This document shows, in pieces, positions 57,371-64,000 of a DNA stretch of 64,000 nucleotides. The notes beneath the pieces were generated by a model. That model saw only the letters and a program-made list of their open reading frames with translations. It was not told the DNA's origin and did not search any database. The DNA lies in assembly GCA_964631945.1 (NCBI GenBank), contig CAZWAY010000030.1, positions 5,542 to 69,541 on the forward strand, written 5' to 3'. Source of the DNA: JABFRZ01 sp964631945. Lineage in GTDB: Bacteria > Planctomycetota > UBA1135 > GCA-002686595. The translations under genes were made by a program, and so were the position numbers. Every line of letters starts with the position of its first letter. The stretch's first letter is position 1.

Positions 57371-57637
57371 TCAACCCAGGGCGAGCGTGGTGTCGCTCGG
57401 CCGGGTGCATGGGACCTGCGCGGGGTAGGCGGGCTCGGGCACGAGCGCGGCGAGGCGCACGAAGGCCCGGGCCAGCAGCGAGGGCGACTCGTGCACCGTG
57501 CGGCGGCGCCGCAACGGACGATGGGCGTGCCCGACGCGGAAGGCCGGCGCCTCGGCATGCAGCGACTCCAGGGGGCGGCGGTAGGGTGAGTCGGCGAGCG
57601 CGGCTCGGGACATCCGCAGGGCGACTTGGCTGAACAT
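57371..57637 (-). CDS. small unknown protein, 88 aa
   Basis: From ATG 57637 with GAGGACACC upstream. Arg/Pro-rich with a short amphipathic N-terminus (MFSQVALRMSRAALADSP). No known family. The evidence for a gene is the start context and the Rho-independent terminator at 57281-57324. Longer ORFs on both strands cover this region but have no such signals. Confidence 0.4.
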   Translation of the reverse strand: MFSQVALRMSRAALADSPYRRPLESLHAEAPAFRVGHAHRPLRRRRTVHESPSLLARAFVRLAALVPEPAYPAQVPCTRPSDTTLALG

Positions 57638-58134
57638 GGCTGGTGTCCTCGAAGGGGGTTCCGGCGCCAGCGCATCGCCCGCGGCCGAGCGGACGCGCGC
57701 GGCGTCTGGGAGGGGAATGGGAGAGCACCGCCCGATCGCACGCGGAATCGGAGCTCCGTTCCGTCGGCATCTTCGTGGCGCCGAGGCTTCGTGACGGCCT
57801 ACGGCCTCGGGCCCTACCGACCCTCGCCCGGCACTCGCTGGACCCCGTCTCCGCCAGCCAGGAGGACAACCTCCGGGCGCGATCGCCCGTCGTGGATAGG
57901 ATTTCCGCGTAGCCGCGTGGGGCGCGGAGGCTCTTGCGGATCAAGGGCTGAGGAGCCCACCCGTGCCGGAGAGAGGAGGACACGCTTGATCGCCGCGATC
58001 CCGAGGGGCCGACGCCTCTGCCCGCCGTCGATCAAGGCGTCGTCTCTGCCAGCGGAATCAACGCCAACAACATGACGGTCTCCGTCGGCGGCCACCGAGA
58101 GCCGACGTCAGACCGACACTCACAGCGAATCAGG
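57638..58134. other. gap with vestigial sequence
   Basis: No credible gene. It contains the 68-bp repeat copy at 57950-58017, and just after it a stretch readable as VVSASGINANNMTVSVGG that looks like the broken end of a beta-repeat protein. This suggests a leader joined to a gene remnant. Confidence 0.5.
57950..58017 (+). repeat. dispersed 68-bp repeat, copy A
   Basis: Starts GAGGAGCCCACCCG and includes AGAGGAGGACA, a strong Shine-Dalgarno, then TTGATCGCCGCGATCCCGAG. It matches 60629-60695 with about four differences. It appears to be a duplicated leader plus start codon, here without its gene. Confidence 0.75.
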
Positions 58135-58740
58135 ATGACCCGGATGAGCAGCGCACTTCGTCTTGCAATCGGATTCACCGCCGTGATCGTCCCGATCGGA
58201 GGAGCGTGGCAAGGTCACGCTCCGCGCGCGGCAGCGGTTCACGACGACGCGGGAGACCAGCCCGTGATCGCCGAGATCCCGCCGGCCGTCATCCAGCGCT
58301 TCCTCGACGCGGCCCGCGCCGAGGCGGCGAACGGCCAGCTCCCCGTGAACCATCGCCTCCTCGAGCAGCTCGCGTTCACGCACGCGTCGCAGGCTGGCGA
58401 GCGCGCGCCGTTCCCGCTGACGCCGCGCGTGGCGAGCTTGCTCGCGCGCCACGGACTGCAGGGTTTCCTCGCACAGGCGCTCGGCGCGCGGGGCGGCTCG
58501 AGCGCCGCGAGCGCTCTCGCGGGCCCTTCCGGGGACACGGAACCGCCCGAAGTGACCTGGGAGCTTCCCGCCGAGGGCGCGAGCCTGACTCCGGAGACCG
58601 GGGTCCAGCTCAACTGGAACGCGGTGGACGAGAGCTTCATCTACTGGGCGGACCTGTTCGCTTCCTACGACGGAGGCGCGACGTTCACGCCGATCTACCT
58701 CGGCTTCTGGCCGGGCACGAACCCGCAGAGCGTGCGCTAG
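58135..58740 (+). CDS. five-haem cytochrome c, N-terminal part (ends at in-frame TAG)
   Basis: 201 residues from ATG 58135 (MSSAL at 58144 is an alternative). Signal-peptide-like segment LRLAIGFTAVIVPIGGAW, then a helical region and a beta region (ENAVDESFIYWADLFASYDG style) ending NPQSVR followed by TAG. The next codons in the same frame continue without a gap into the cytochrome part at 58741 (YPLQHHF...). The gene was therefore probably one of about 777 codons, with TAG replacing a CAG (Gln) or similar. Whether the two halves are translated separately is unknown. Confidence 0.7.
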   Translation: MTRMSSALRLAIGFTAVIVPIGGAWQGHAPRAAAVHDDAGDQPVIAEIPPAVIQRFLDAARAEAANGQLPVNHRLLEQLAFTHASQAGERAPFPLTPRVASLLARHGLQGFLAQALGARGGSSAASALAGPSGDTEPPEVTWELPAEGASLTPETGVQLNWNAVDESFIYWADLFASYDGGATFTPIYLGFWPGTNPQSVR

Positions 58741-58782
58741 TACCCGCTCCAGCACCACTTCCCGTATCGGCCGGGGCCCGTC

Positions 58783-60468
58783 GTGCTGCGCGCCGAGGTC
58801 ACGGACTCGGCGTTCAACGTCGGGTCTGCGCAGCGCACGATCACGCTCACGAGCCTCGTCGACTCACGCCTGCCGACCACGCTGCGCGACTTCGATGCCC
58901 CCGGCACGCAGCCTCTGGAGGCCTCCACCTACGGCGGCTCTTGCGCGAGCTGCCACGCCAACTTCGACCGCGCCTCGGAACCCGATTTCCCGTGGCGGGG
59001 CTCGATGATGGCCCACAGCGGAAGAGACCCGCTGTTCGACGCCAGCCTCGCGATCGCGGAGCAGGATGCGGGGGGCTCCGGCGACCTGTGCTTCCGCTGC
59101 CACGATCCCGCGGTCTGGATGAACGGGCGCGCGGTCCCGAGCGACGGCTCGCAGCTCTACGACTGGGAGCGAACGGGCGTCGGCTGCGTGATGTGCCACA
59201 CCATGGTCGACCCCGTCTTCACCCACGGCGAGAGTCCCGTCGAGGACCTCGACGTCCTCGCCCGTCTCTCCGATCCGCCCAGCGTGCCGGGGAACGGGTC
59301 CTACGTCGTGGATCCGTACGGCATGCTGCGCGGCCCGTTCGAGGACACTGCTTGCGCGCACTTCCGCCTGGTCTCGCCGTTCCACCAGGAAGCCGAGATG
59401 TGCGCGAGCTGCCACGACCAGAGCAACCCGCTCTACGAAGCCGACGGCTCGGGGCACTTCGTCCCGGGCGCGTTCGACCAGCGCGCGTCCTCGTTCGAGC
59501 CCGGCGAGCTGATGCCCGTCGATCGCACCTTCAGCGAATGGCTGCACAGCGACTTCAACACCCCGGAAGGCGTGTACGCGCCGGAGTTCGGCGGCAACCG
59601 CGAGCGGGTCTCGACGTGCCAGGACTGCCACCTGCACGACGTGACCGGTGCGGCCTGCTACTACTTCGGCGTTCCGGTGCGCGACGACCAGCCGTTCCAC
59701 GACCTGACCGGCGGAAACACCTGGATGCCGAGGGTGCTGGCGGCCCTGGATCGCTACGGCTACGAGCGGGACGCGCTGAACGCCGCGATCGAGCGCGCGC
59801 GCACCATGCTCCAGAACGCGGCCGAGCTGAAGGCGCGGGTCGAGGGCGACGCGCTCGAGGTGACCGTCACCAACAAGACCGGCCACAGGCTGCCGGGCGG
59901 CTATCCACTCGGCCGACGCATGTGGCTGAACGTGCGTTTCTTCGACTCCGCGGACGCGCTCGTCGGCGAGTCCGGCCACTACGACTTCGACACGGGTGTG
60001 CTGAGCGAGGACGCGGGCCTCAAGGTCTACCGCATCGTCTCCGGGATCAGCGACGAGGTCGCGACGCTGACCGGCCTGGCGAACGGGCCCACGCTGCACG
60101 GTGTGCTGAACAACGAGATCCTCGCGGACAATCGCATCCCGCCGCGCGGCTTCACCAACGCGGCGTTCGCCTCGTTCGGCGGCGCTCCGGTCGGCGCCTC
60201 CTACGCCGACGGCCAGCACTGGGACGTCACCCGCTACCCGTTTCCCGCGGGTGCGAGCCGCGTGACGGTCACGCTCTTCTACCAGTCGACCACGAAGGAG
60301 TACGTCGAGTTCCTGCGCGACGAGAACCGCACCGACGAGCGCGGGAAACGGATGTACGACCTGTGGGCGGAGCACGATCGCTGCCCACCGGAGGTGATGA
60401 GGGAGGTGAGCTTGTCGCTCGAGGGCCGAGCCCGCGCGTTGACGCCGGCTCCGGCGGCACCGCGGTAG
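58783..60468 (+). CDS. five-haem cytochrome c, C-terminal part
   Basis: In the same frame as the upstream half, separated only by one TAG at 58738-58740; GTG 58783 is the first possible restart, without a clear ribosome-binding site. Contains five CxxCH haem sites (CASCH, CFRCH, CVMCH, CASCH, CQDCH) in about 250 residues, then a beta-rich C-terminus (VTVTNKTGHRLPGGYPLG). The start of the haem region resembles multihaem cytochromes of the doubled/octahaem type used in extracytoplasmic electron transfer. Without the first half it has no export signal, so only readthrough or repair would give a functional exported cytochrome. Confidence 0.85.
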   Translation: MLRAEVTDSAFNVGSAQRTITLTSLVDSRLPTTLRDFDAPGTQPLEASTYGGSCASCHANFDRASEPDFPWRGSMMAHSGRDPLFDASLAIAEQDAGGSGDLCFRCHDPAVWMNGRAVPSDGSQLYDWERTGVGCVMCHTMVDPVFTHGESPVEDLDVLARLSDPPSVPGNGSYVVDPYGMLRGPFEDTACAHFRLVSPFHQEAEMCASCHDQSNPLYEADGSGHFVPGAFDQRASSFEPGELMPVDRTFSEWLHSDFNTPEGVYAPEFGGNRERVSTCQDCHLHDVTGAACYYFGVPVRDDQPFHDLTGGNTWMPRVLAALDRYGYERDALNAAIERARTMLQNAAELKARVEGDALEVTVTNKTGHRLPGGYPLGRRMWLNVRFFDSADALVGESGHYDFDTGVLSEDAGLKVYRIVSGISDEVATLTGLANGPTLHGVLNNEILADNRIPPRGFTNAAFASFGGAPVGASYADGQHWDVTRYPFPAGASRVTVTLFYQSTTKEYVEFLRDENRTDERGKRMYDLWAEHDRCPPEVMREVSLSLEGRARALTPAPAAPR

Positions 60469-60628
60469 ATCGAGGGCTTGCTCCACCGGCCCGTCCTAGG
60501 GTCCTTCTCCCGGAGGGAATCGATCGGTCGGTGTGCCGGTCTCTGCCGATCGGGCGAGTGTCGGCTTCCACCCGCGCCTTCCGCGCCACGACCTCGGAAG
60601 GGCGGCGCCGGCCACCCTCCGAGGAGCC

Positions 60629-60695
60629 GAGGAGCCCACCCGGGCCGGAAAGAGGAGGACAGCTTGATCGCCGCGATCCCGAGGGGCCGAGGCCT
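60629..60695 (+). repeat. dispersed 68-bp repeat, copy B
   Basis: Second copy of the leader at 57950. Here it runs into the start of the chimeric pseudogene at 60664, giving AGAGGAGGACAGC before TTGATCGCC. Confidence 0.75.
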
Positions 60696-60914
60696 GGTTG
60701 TCGTCGTCGTGCTGCTCGCCACGACGCTGCTCCTCGCCGGCTGCGGCGCGGGCACGGCCGGGATCGTGGCCGGCTCGAGCGGTTCGAGCGGCGGCGCGAC
60801 GCCCGCGCTGGACGCGTTCGTGGTCGAGAGCCCCTGGACGGCGACGGCGACGAGGATCTCGTCTCGGCTGACGTGGACGGCGACACCCTGACGATCTTCT
60901 GGGGCGGCCGTTGA
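60664..60914 (+). pseudogene. chimeric remnant: lipoprotein start joined to FG-GAP gene end
   Basis: TTG 60664 opens a lipoprotein signal (LLLAGCG) that is followed by the same 99 bases as the intact gene at 62146. After GAGAGCCCC the sequence leaves that gene. In a different frame it reads LDGDGDEDLVSADVDGDTLT and stops at 60914, which is the last blade of an FG-GAP protein. In the start frame it stops at 60891 with a nonsense tail. It is best seen as the scar of a deletion or recombination that fused two genes out of frame. Confidence 0.75.
60736..60834 (+). repeat. 99-bp perfect repeat, copy 1
   Basis: Identical, base for base, to 62203-62301. It covers the lipobox region and the first 33 residues of the mature lipoprotein. 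Perfect identity implies a recent duplication or gene conversion. Confidence 0.92.
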
Positions 60915-60956
60915 GGCCCGCTCGGGCGCTCACGCCGCCATCGGCATTTCGAAGCT

Positions 60957-61016
60957 CGTACCGGCCCTCCCACGCCGACCCGTCCCCCGGAGTCGGCCGC
61001 CCGGACGGCCCCCGGA
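60957..61016. repeat. dispersed 60-bp repeat, copy 1
   Basis: Starts CGTACCGGCCCTCCCAC and matches 61721-61780 at roughly 47 of 60 positions. Short, non-coding; the other copy interrupts a DUF4160 remnant. Confidence 0.6.
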
Positions 61017-61050
61017 GCGGAACTGCATCCCGAAGCTGCCGGCCGCTCGA

Positions 61051-61404
61051 TCAGTGGGCGCGCCCGATCTCCACCAGCGGTTCGCCCGCATCGAAGTGCG
61101 CGCAGGCGAAGCCCCAGTTCCGCTCCACGGTCTGCCAGAGTTCGATGTTGCTCACGTTCCCGAGCGTGATCCAGAGGACTCGTGGAGGCGGGCCGGATCG
61201 CTCCAGCAGACGAACGAAGTCGGAGTCCTTCGTCACCACGATGGCGTTGGCCTCCCGTGCGGCTCCGAAGATGTTCTCGTCCTTGGCATGGACGAGGCCG
61301 AGTTCGTGAAGGTGATGCGCGTCGACCGAGAATGCCTCACGGAGCGACGTCGCGAGCTGCGGAGGAAGCTGGGCGTCGATCCAGACCAGCACGGCGCTCG
61401 TCAA
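61051..61404 (-). CDS. DUF5615 PIN-like toxin
   Basis: 117 residues from a TTG at 61404 overlapping the DUF433 stop (TTGA). Pattern WIDAQLPPQLA near the N-terminus and VVTKDSDFV.L in the centre is the DUF5615/Mut7-C-like PIN-type nuclease fold, with the acidic residues D10 and D60 area. Proteins of this family pair with DUF433 antitoxins. It is likely an RNase held inactive by the partner. The system sits in a decayed region rich in repeats. Confidence 0.85.
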   Translation of the reverse strand: MTSAVLVWIDAQLPPQLATSLREAFSVDAHHLHELGLVHAKDENIFGAAREANAIVVTKDSDFVRLLERSGPPPRVLWITLGNVSNIELWQTVERNWGFACAHFDAGEPLVEIGRAH

Positions 61405-61625
61405 GCCGCGATCGTCGGATGGTCGAGGCGTCGGGCCGCGTACAAGAGAGCGGCGGAGATGTCCTCGGCTTCGAGGTACGGATACTCCGCGAGGATCTGC
61501 TGCGCGGTCTCACCGGCCGCCAGGAGCTCGAGTAGGTCCGTGACGCGCATGCGCATGCCGCGGATGCAGGGACGACCTCCGCATTGCTCGGGGTCGATGG
61601 TGATGCGCGCCAGGAGATCGGACAT
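61401..61625 (-). CDS. DUF433 antitoxin
   Basis: 74 residues from ATG 61625. The family pattern is complete: ITIDPEQCGGRPCIRGMRMRV, then TAQQILAEYPYLEAEDISAALLYAAR, a winged-helix-like antitoxin. It overlaps the toxin gene by four bases, giving coupled translation. Likely represses its own promoter as part of the toxin-antitoxin complex. Confidence 0.9.
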   Translation of the reverse strand: MSDLLARITIDPEQCGGRPCIRGMRMRVTDLLELLAAGETAQQILAEYPYLEAEDISAALLYAARRLDHPTIAA

Positions 61626-61720
61626 GGCGGCGAGTCTAGCACGACTTCATCGGCCCGACATTCTTCCCAGGCGACCTCGGGAACACGAACGGTCTCGCCT
61701 CCGTGGCGGCGGCGCGATTC

Positions 61721-61780
61721 CGTACCGGCCCTCCCACACCGATCCGTCTCTCGGCGTCAGTCGCTCGGACGGCACCCCGA
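61721..61780. repeat. dispersed 60-bp repeat, copy 2
   Basis: Copy of 60957-61016. The stop codon of the DUF4160 remnant (61757-61759) lies within it, so the repeat replaces the normal 3' end of that gene. Confidence 0.6.
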
Positions 61781-61941
61781 GCCCATCTGGAGCGCGCGTG
61801 GCGGGAACCGCCCCTCCACGACTCCATCCTGGATGAAGACCTTGATCCGGAACTCGCCGTAGCGGGCGTGGAAGTGGGGCGGGAGATGATCCTCGAAGTA
61901 CATCTGGATCACCATCCCGAGGAACGACTGATCACCGGCAT
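61757..61941 (-). pseudogene. DUF4160 remnant, frameshifted and 3' truncated
   Basis: DUF4160 proteins begin MPxISRFxGxxIxMYFxDHxPPHFH. Here ATG 61941 gives MPVISR then a one-base deletion shifts the frame. The continuation FLGMVIQMYFEDHLPPHFHA is found in the next frame, with GEFRIKVFIQDG and the typical RFPPRAL. The normal C-terminal half is missing: the frame ends in repeat DNA. DUF4160 genes usually pair with DUF2442 as toxin-antitoxin-like modules; no partner is seen. Confidence 0.8.
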
Positions 61942-62145
61942 GCGGCCCCCAATGCCAGAGACCTGACCAGCGAGCGCCGGTCTCGTGTCGAGGGCGCGCT
62001 CGGACGCCCCCAGGCGCAGAGGAGGCCGATCCCCGGCCGCGCGCTCCTCGCATAGAATCTCCCCGGGATTCGCGTGGGTCGAGGACGCCATACCGAGTTG
62101 GTGTGTGAGGGAGCGCGTCGGCTCCCGCCGGAGGATGTCGAGCAC

Positions 62146-64000
62146 ATGATCACCTGGAACCGAGGACTCGGCCCGTGGGCCGTGCTCGCCCCGTTGCTCA
62201 CTGCCGGCTGCGGCGCGGGCACGGCCGGGATCGTGGCCGGCTCGAGCGGTTCGAGCGGCGGCGCGACGCCCGCGCTGGACGCGTTCGTGGTCGAGAGCCC
62301 CAAGGAATCGCCGAGTCTCCTGAAGCTGGACGCGAGCCAGCCGGTGCGCGTGGGGCTCTTCTACGACCTCGGCGCGGGCGAGCAGGCGATGACGCGGCTC
62401 CTCGGGATCGCGGGCAACGAGGTCGACCTGCCCGCCGGCGAGTTGCCGCTCAGGTGGGACTTCGCGGCCGAGCCGGGGATCGGCACGCCGGGCTTCACCT
62501 CGGGCGTGCGTCTGCTGGCGAAGCGCGGCAGCACCGTGCTCAGCGGCGGTGAGCTCACCCTCGGCCTCGGCAACGACGCGCCGGTCGTGCTCTCGATCGA
62601 CCAGATCGACATCGATCCCGATGCGGGCGAGGCCTCGGGCACCACCGGGATCCAGCTCACCGTCGCCGACAGCTCGGACGACGTGGTCTCGGTCAAGGTC
62701 GAGTTCGACATCCAGGGCGACGACCCCGACGCCGGCTGGCAGCTCGCGCGCCCGGCGCTGGCGGATCCAGACCTGCCGACGCCTCTCTTCGGCCTCACGG
62801 GCGTGCAGGTCCAGAGCACCGGAACGCCGCTCACCTTCTTCTGGGACACGGATGCGCTCACGGACCTGAAGGACCTCGAGCGCGACGTCCGCCTGCGCTT
62901 CACGGCCACGGATGGCTTCCTGACGGGAGCGCCGCTCGCGTCGCCGGCCTTCCGCGTCGACAACAACGCGCCGCCGATCGTGCAGCTCGACTCGGGGCCG
63001 CTGATCCTCAATCCCGACGAGCGCCGCGGCATCCCGATCCCGTTCCGCGTGATCGACGAGGAGGGCGACCGGGTCGAGGTGATCTTCCAGTGGCGCAGGG
63101 AGGGGGAGGAGTTCCCCGAGCTACCGCGGGACAAAGCGCAGCTCGACGCGATCCTGGCGGACCCGGAGCTACGCCGCGAGCACCGCATCTGCACCGAGTA
63201 CCCGCGCTACGCCCAGGGCCGCGTGATCCCGATCGACGCGACCACGGTGCGCCTGCCAGAGCTGGCGTCGAGCGAGTCGTGGATCCTGGCCGGAGGCCTC
63301 GAGGGCAAGACGCTCGAGCTCCTTCGTCCATCATCGATCCCCCAGCCGATCACGCCGACGTGGAGCTCGAACCCCCTCGTTTCCCCGATCGCGGCGCTGC
63401 CGGTGGGGGACGGGCTGACCGCGCTGGTCCTGGACGTCCCCGGCAACGGCCGCTTGCGCGAGATCGAGCTCGCGACGGGCGCGGTCGTGCGCGAGATCGC
63501 CACGATCGGGCCAGGGATCCCGAGCGCGATGGCCTTCGAGCGCCGTGAGAAGGCCGTGCTCGTCGCGCTGGACGACGCCGGCACATGGCGCATCGTCCGT
63601 GTGGAAGTCACGAGCGGCGTACTCACCGAGCTCATCGTCTCCGATGGTAGCGAGCCCGCTCCCGTGCGGGGGATCGCGAGCCTCGGGACGAACGCGGCCG
63701 TCTTCACCGCGGGCTCTTCGCTCTTCCACCTCGACTACCGCGACCTGCTCGCGCCGCAGCTCGGCACGGTACTCACCGATCTCGCTACGCCGTGGGGCCT
63801 CGTCGTCGACCCATTGCCGCCGAATCAGGTCTACGTCAGCGAGCGCGACGCGAACCGCGTGCTCGTTGTCGAGCTCGATTCGCACGGGAAGCTGCCGGTC
63901 GTCGTCAAGACCGCGGACTCGCAGCCCGCGCATCTCGAACGCCCCTCGGCGCTCGAGCTGGAGCGCAACGGTTCGCGCATGCTGGTCGTGACGAACGAGC
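62146..64000 (+). CDS. large lipoprotein, runs off the window
   Basis: At least 618 residues from ATG 62146, after GGAGG at 62129-62133. Lipobox LLTAGCG. Repeated beta modules (about residues 60-330) contain phrases like QLTVADSSDDVVSVKVEF and VRLRFTATDGFLTGAPL, suggesting immunoglobulin/cadherin-like domains. From about residue 420 (VSPIAALPVGDGLTALVLD) the pattern changes to a propeller of NHL type (LATGAVVREIATIG, PWGLVVDPLPPNQVYVSERD). No enzyme site is visible. The first 50 or so codons contain the 99-bp repeat shared with the pseudogene at 60664. Confidence 0.8.
   Translation, partial: MITWNRGLGPWAVLAPLLTAGCGAGTAGIVAGSSGSSGGATPALDAFVVESPKESPSLLKLDASQPVRVGLFYDLGAGEQAMTRLLGIAGNEVDLPAGELPLRWDFAAEPGIGTPGFTSGVRLLAKRGSTVLSGGELTLGLGNDAPVVLSIDQIDIDPDAGEASGTTGIQLTVADSSDDVVSVKVEFDIQGDDPDAGWQLARPALADPDLPTPLFGLTGVQVQSTGTPLTFFWDTDALTDLKDLERDVRLRFTATDGFLTGAPLASPAFRVDNNAPPIVQLDSGPLILNPDERRGIPIPFRVIDEEGDRVEVIFQWRREGEEFPELPRDKAQLDAILADPELRREHRICTEYPRYAQGRVIPIDATTVRLPELASSESWILAGGLEGKTLELLRPSSIPQPITPTWSSNPLVSPIAALPVGDGLTALVLDVPGNGRLREIELATGAVVREIATIGPGIPSAMAFERREKAVLVALDDAGTWRIVRVEVTSGVLTELIVSDGSEPAPVRGIASLGTNAAVFTAGSSLFHLDYRDLLAPQLGTVLTDLATPWGLVVDPLPPNQVYVSERDANRVLVVELDSHGKLPVVVKTADSQPAHLERPSALELERNGSRMLVVTNE
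62203..62301 (+). repeat. 99-bp perfect repeat, copy 2
   Basis: In the 5' part of the intact lipoprotein gene; identical to 60736-60834. The sequences on both sides of the two copies are different. Confidence 0.92.

Noticed and set aside
57626..58075. 149-codon plus-strand ORF before the cytochrome gene
   Set aside because: Low-complexity translation that runs across the dispersed repeat and has no start signal; antisense to the better supported small gene at 57371.

Overview
The window is high-GC (about 70% by eye) bacterial chromosome carrying one integrated mobile element. The host genes suggest a planctomycete: a DUF1570-type HEGAH peptidase, PQQ-type propellers (one with a WPQWRGP-like N-terminus), IPT/TIG and FG-GAP proteins, many lipoproteins, and a secreted multihaem cytochrome. 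This assignment is inference; there is no rRNA or marker gene to confirm it.

Left chromosomal part (1-18,956). Contents in order: the end of a PQQ-propeller protein, a two-domain M16 peptidase lipoprotein, an Asp-Gly-rich repeat lipoprotein, a DUF1570/PDZ peptidase, a leftward histidine kinase/NarL regulator pair, a secreted protein with a strong terminator, a NapH-like 4Fe-4S membrane protein fused to TPRs, and a coupled four-gene run (13,890-18,843) ending in a 1,074-residue surface protein. tRNA-Leu(UAA) closes the part.

Mobile element (about 18,914-38,702, 19.7 kb). It is bounded by a 44-bp direct repeat equal to the 5' half of tRNA-Leu(UAA), so the site is the anticodon stem-loop/5' half rather than the usual 3' end. 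The left end holds a tyrosine recombinase overlapping a DUF4145 gene, a small HTH-like protein, an iteron-like array with mirror symmetry, and a second tyrosine recombinase beside a very acidic zinc-finger protein. The middle holds cargo: an XRE regulator, a lipoprotein, a zinc-ribbon membrane protein, and two divergent helical proteins, one HEPN-like. The right end is a leftward module: PrimPol-SF3 helicase, unknown protein, HU-like protein and four small or unknown proteins, with clusters of inverted repeats in its gaps. No capsid, tail, large terminase, relaxase or type IV secretion gene was recognised. It therefore looks like an autonomously replicating but transfer-dependent (satellite-like or mobilisable) element.

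Right chromosomal part (38,703-64,000). Contents: a nitroreductase, a PQQ-propeller protein whose stop codon lies in the end of a 179-bp MITE-like element, a giant 3,232-residue protein (metallo-beta-lactamase-like head, 28 IPT/TIG domains, 7 FG-GAP repeats), an S46/S9 peptidase plus RidA-like lipoprotein run, and a SatD-family gene behind two matching palindromes with a small membrane protein. The last 7 kb is a decay zone: a five-haem cytochrome gene split by an in-frame TAG, a chimeric pseudogene sharing a perfect 99-bp repeat with the lipoprotein gene that runs off the window, short dispersed repeats, a DUF433/DUF5615 toxin-antitoxin pair, and a frameshifted DUF4160 remnant.
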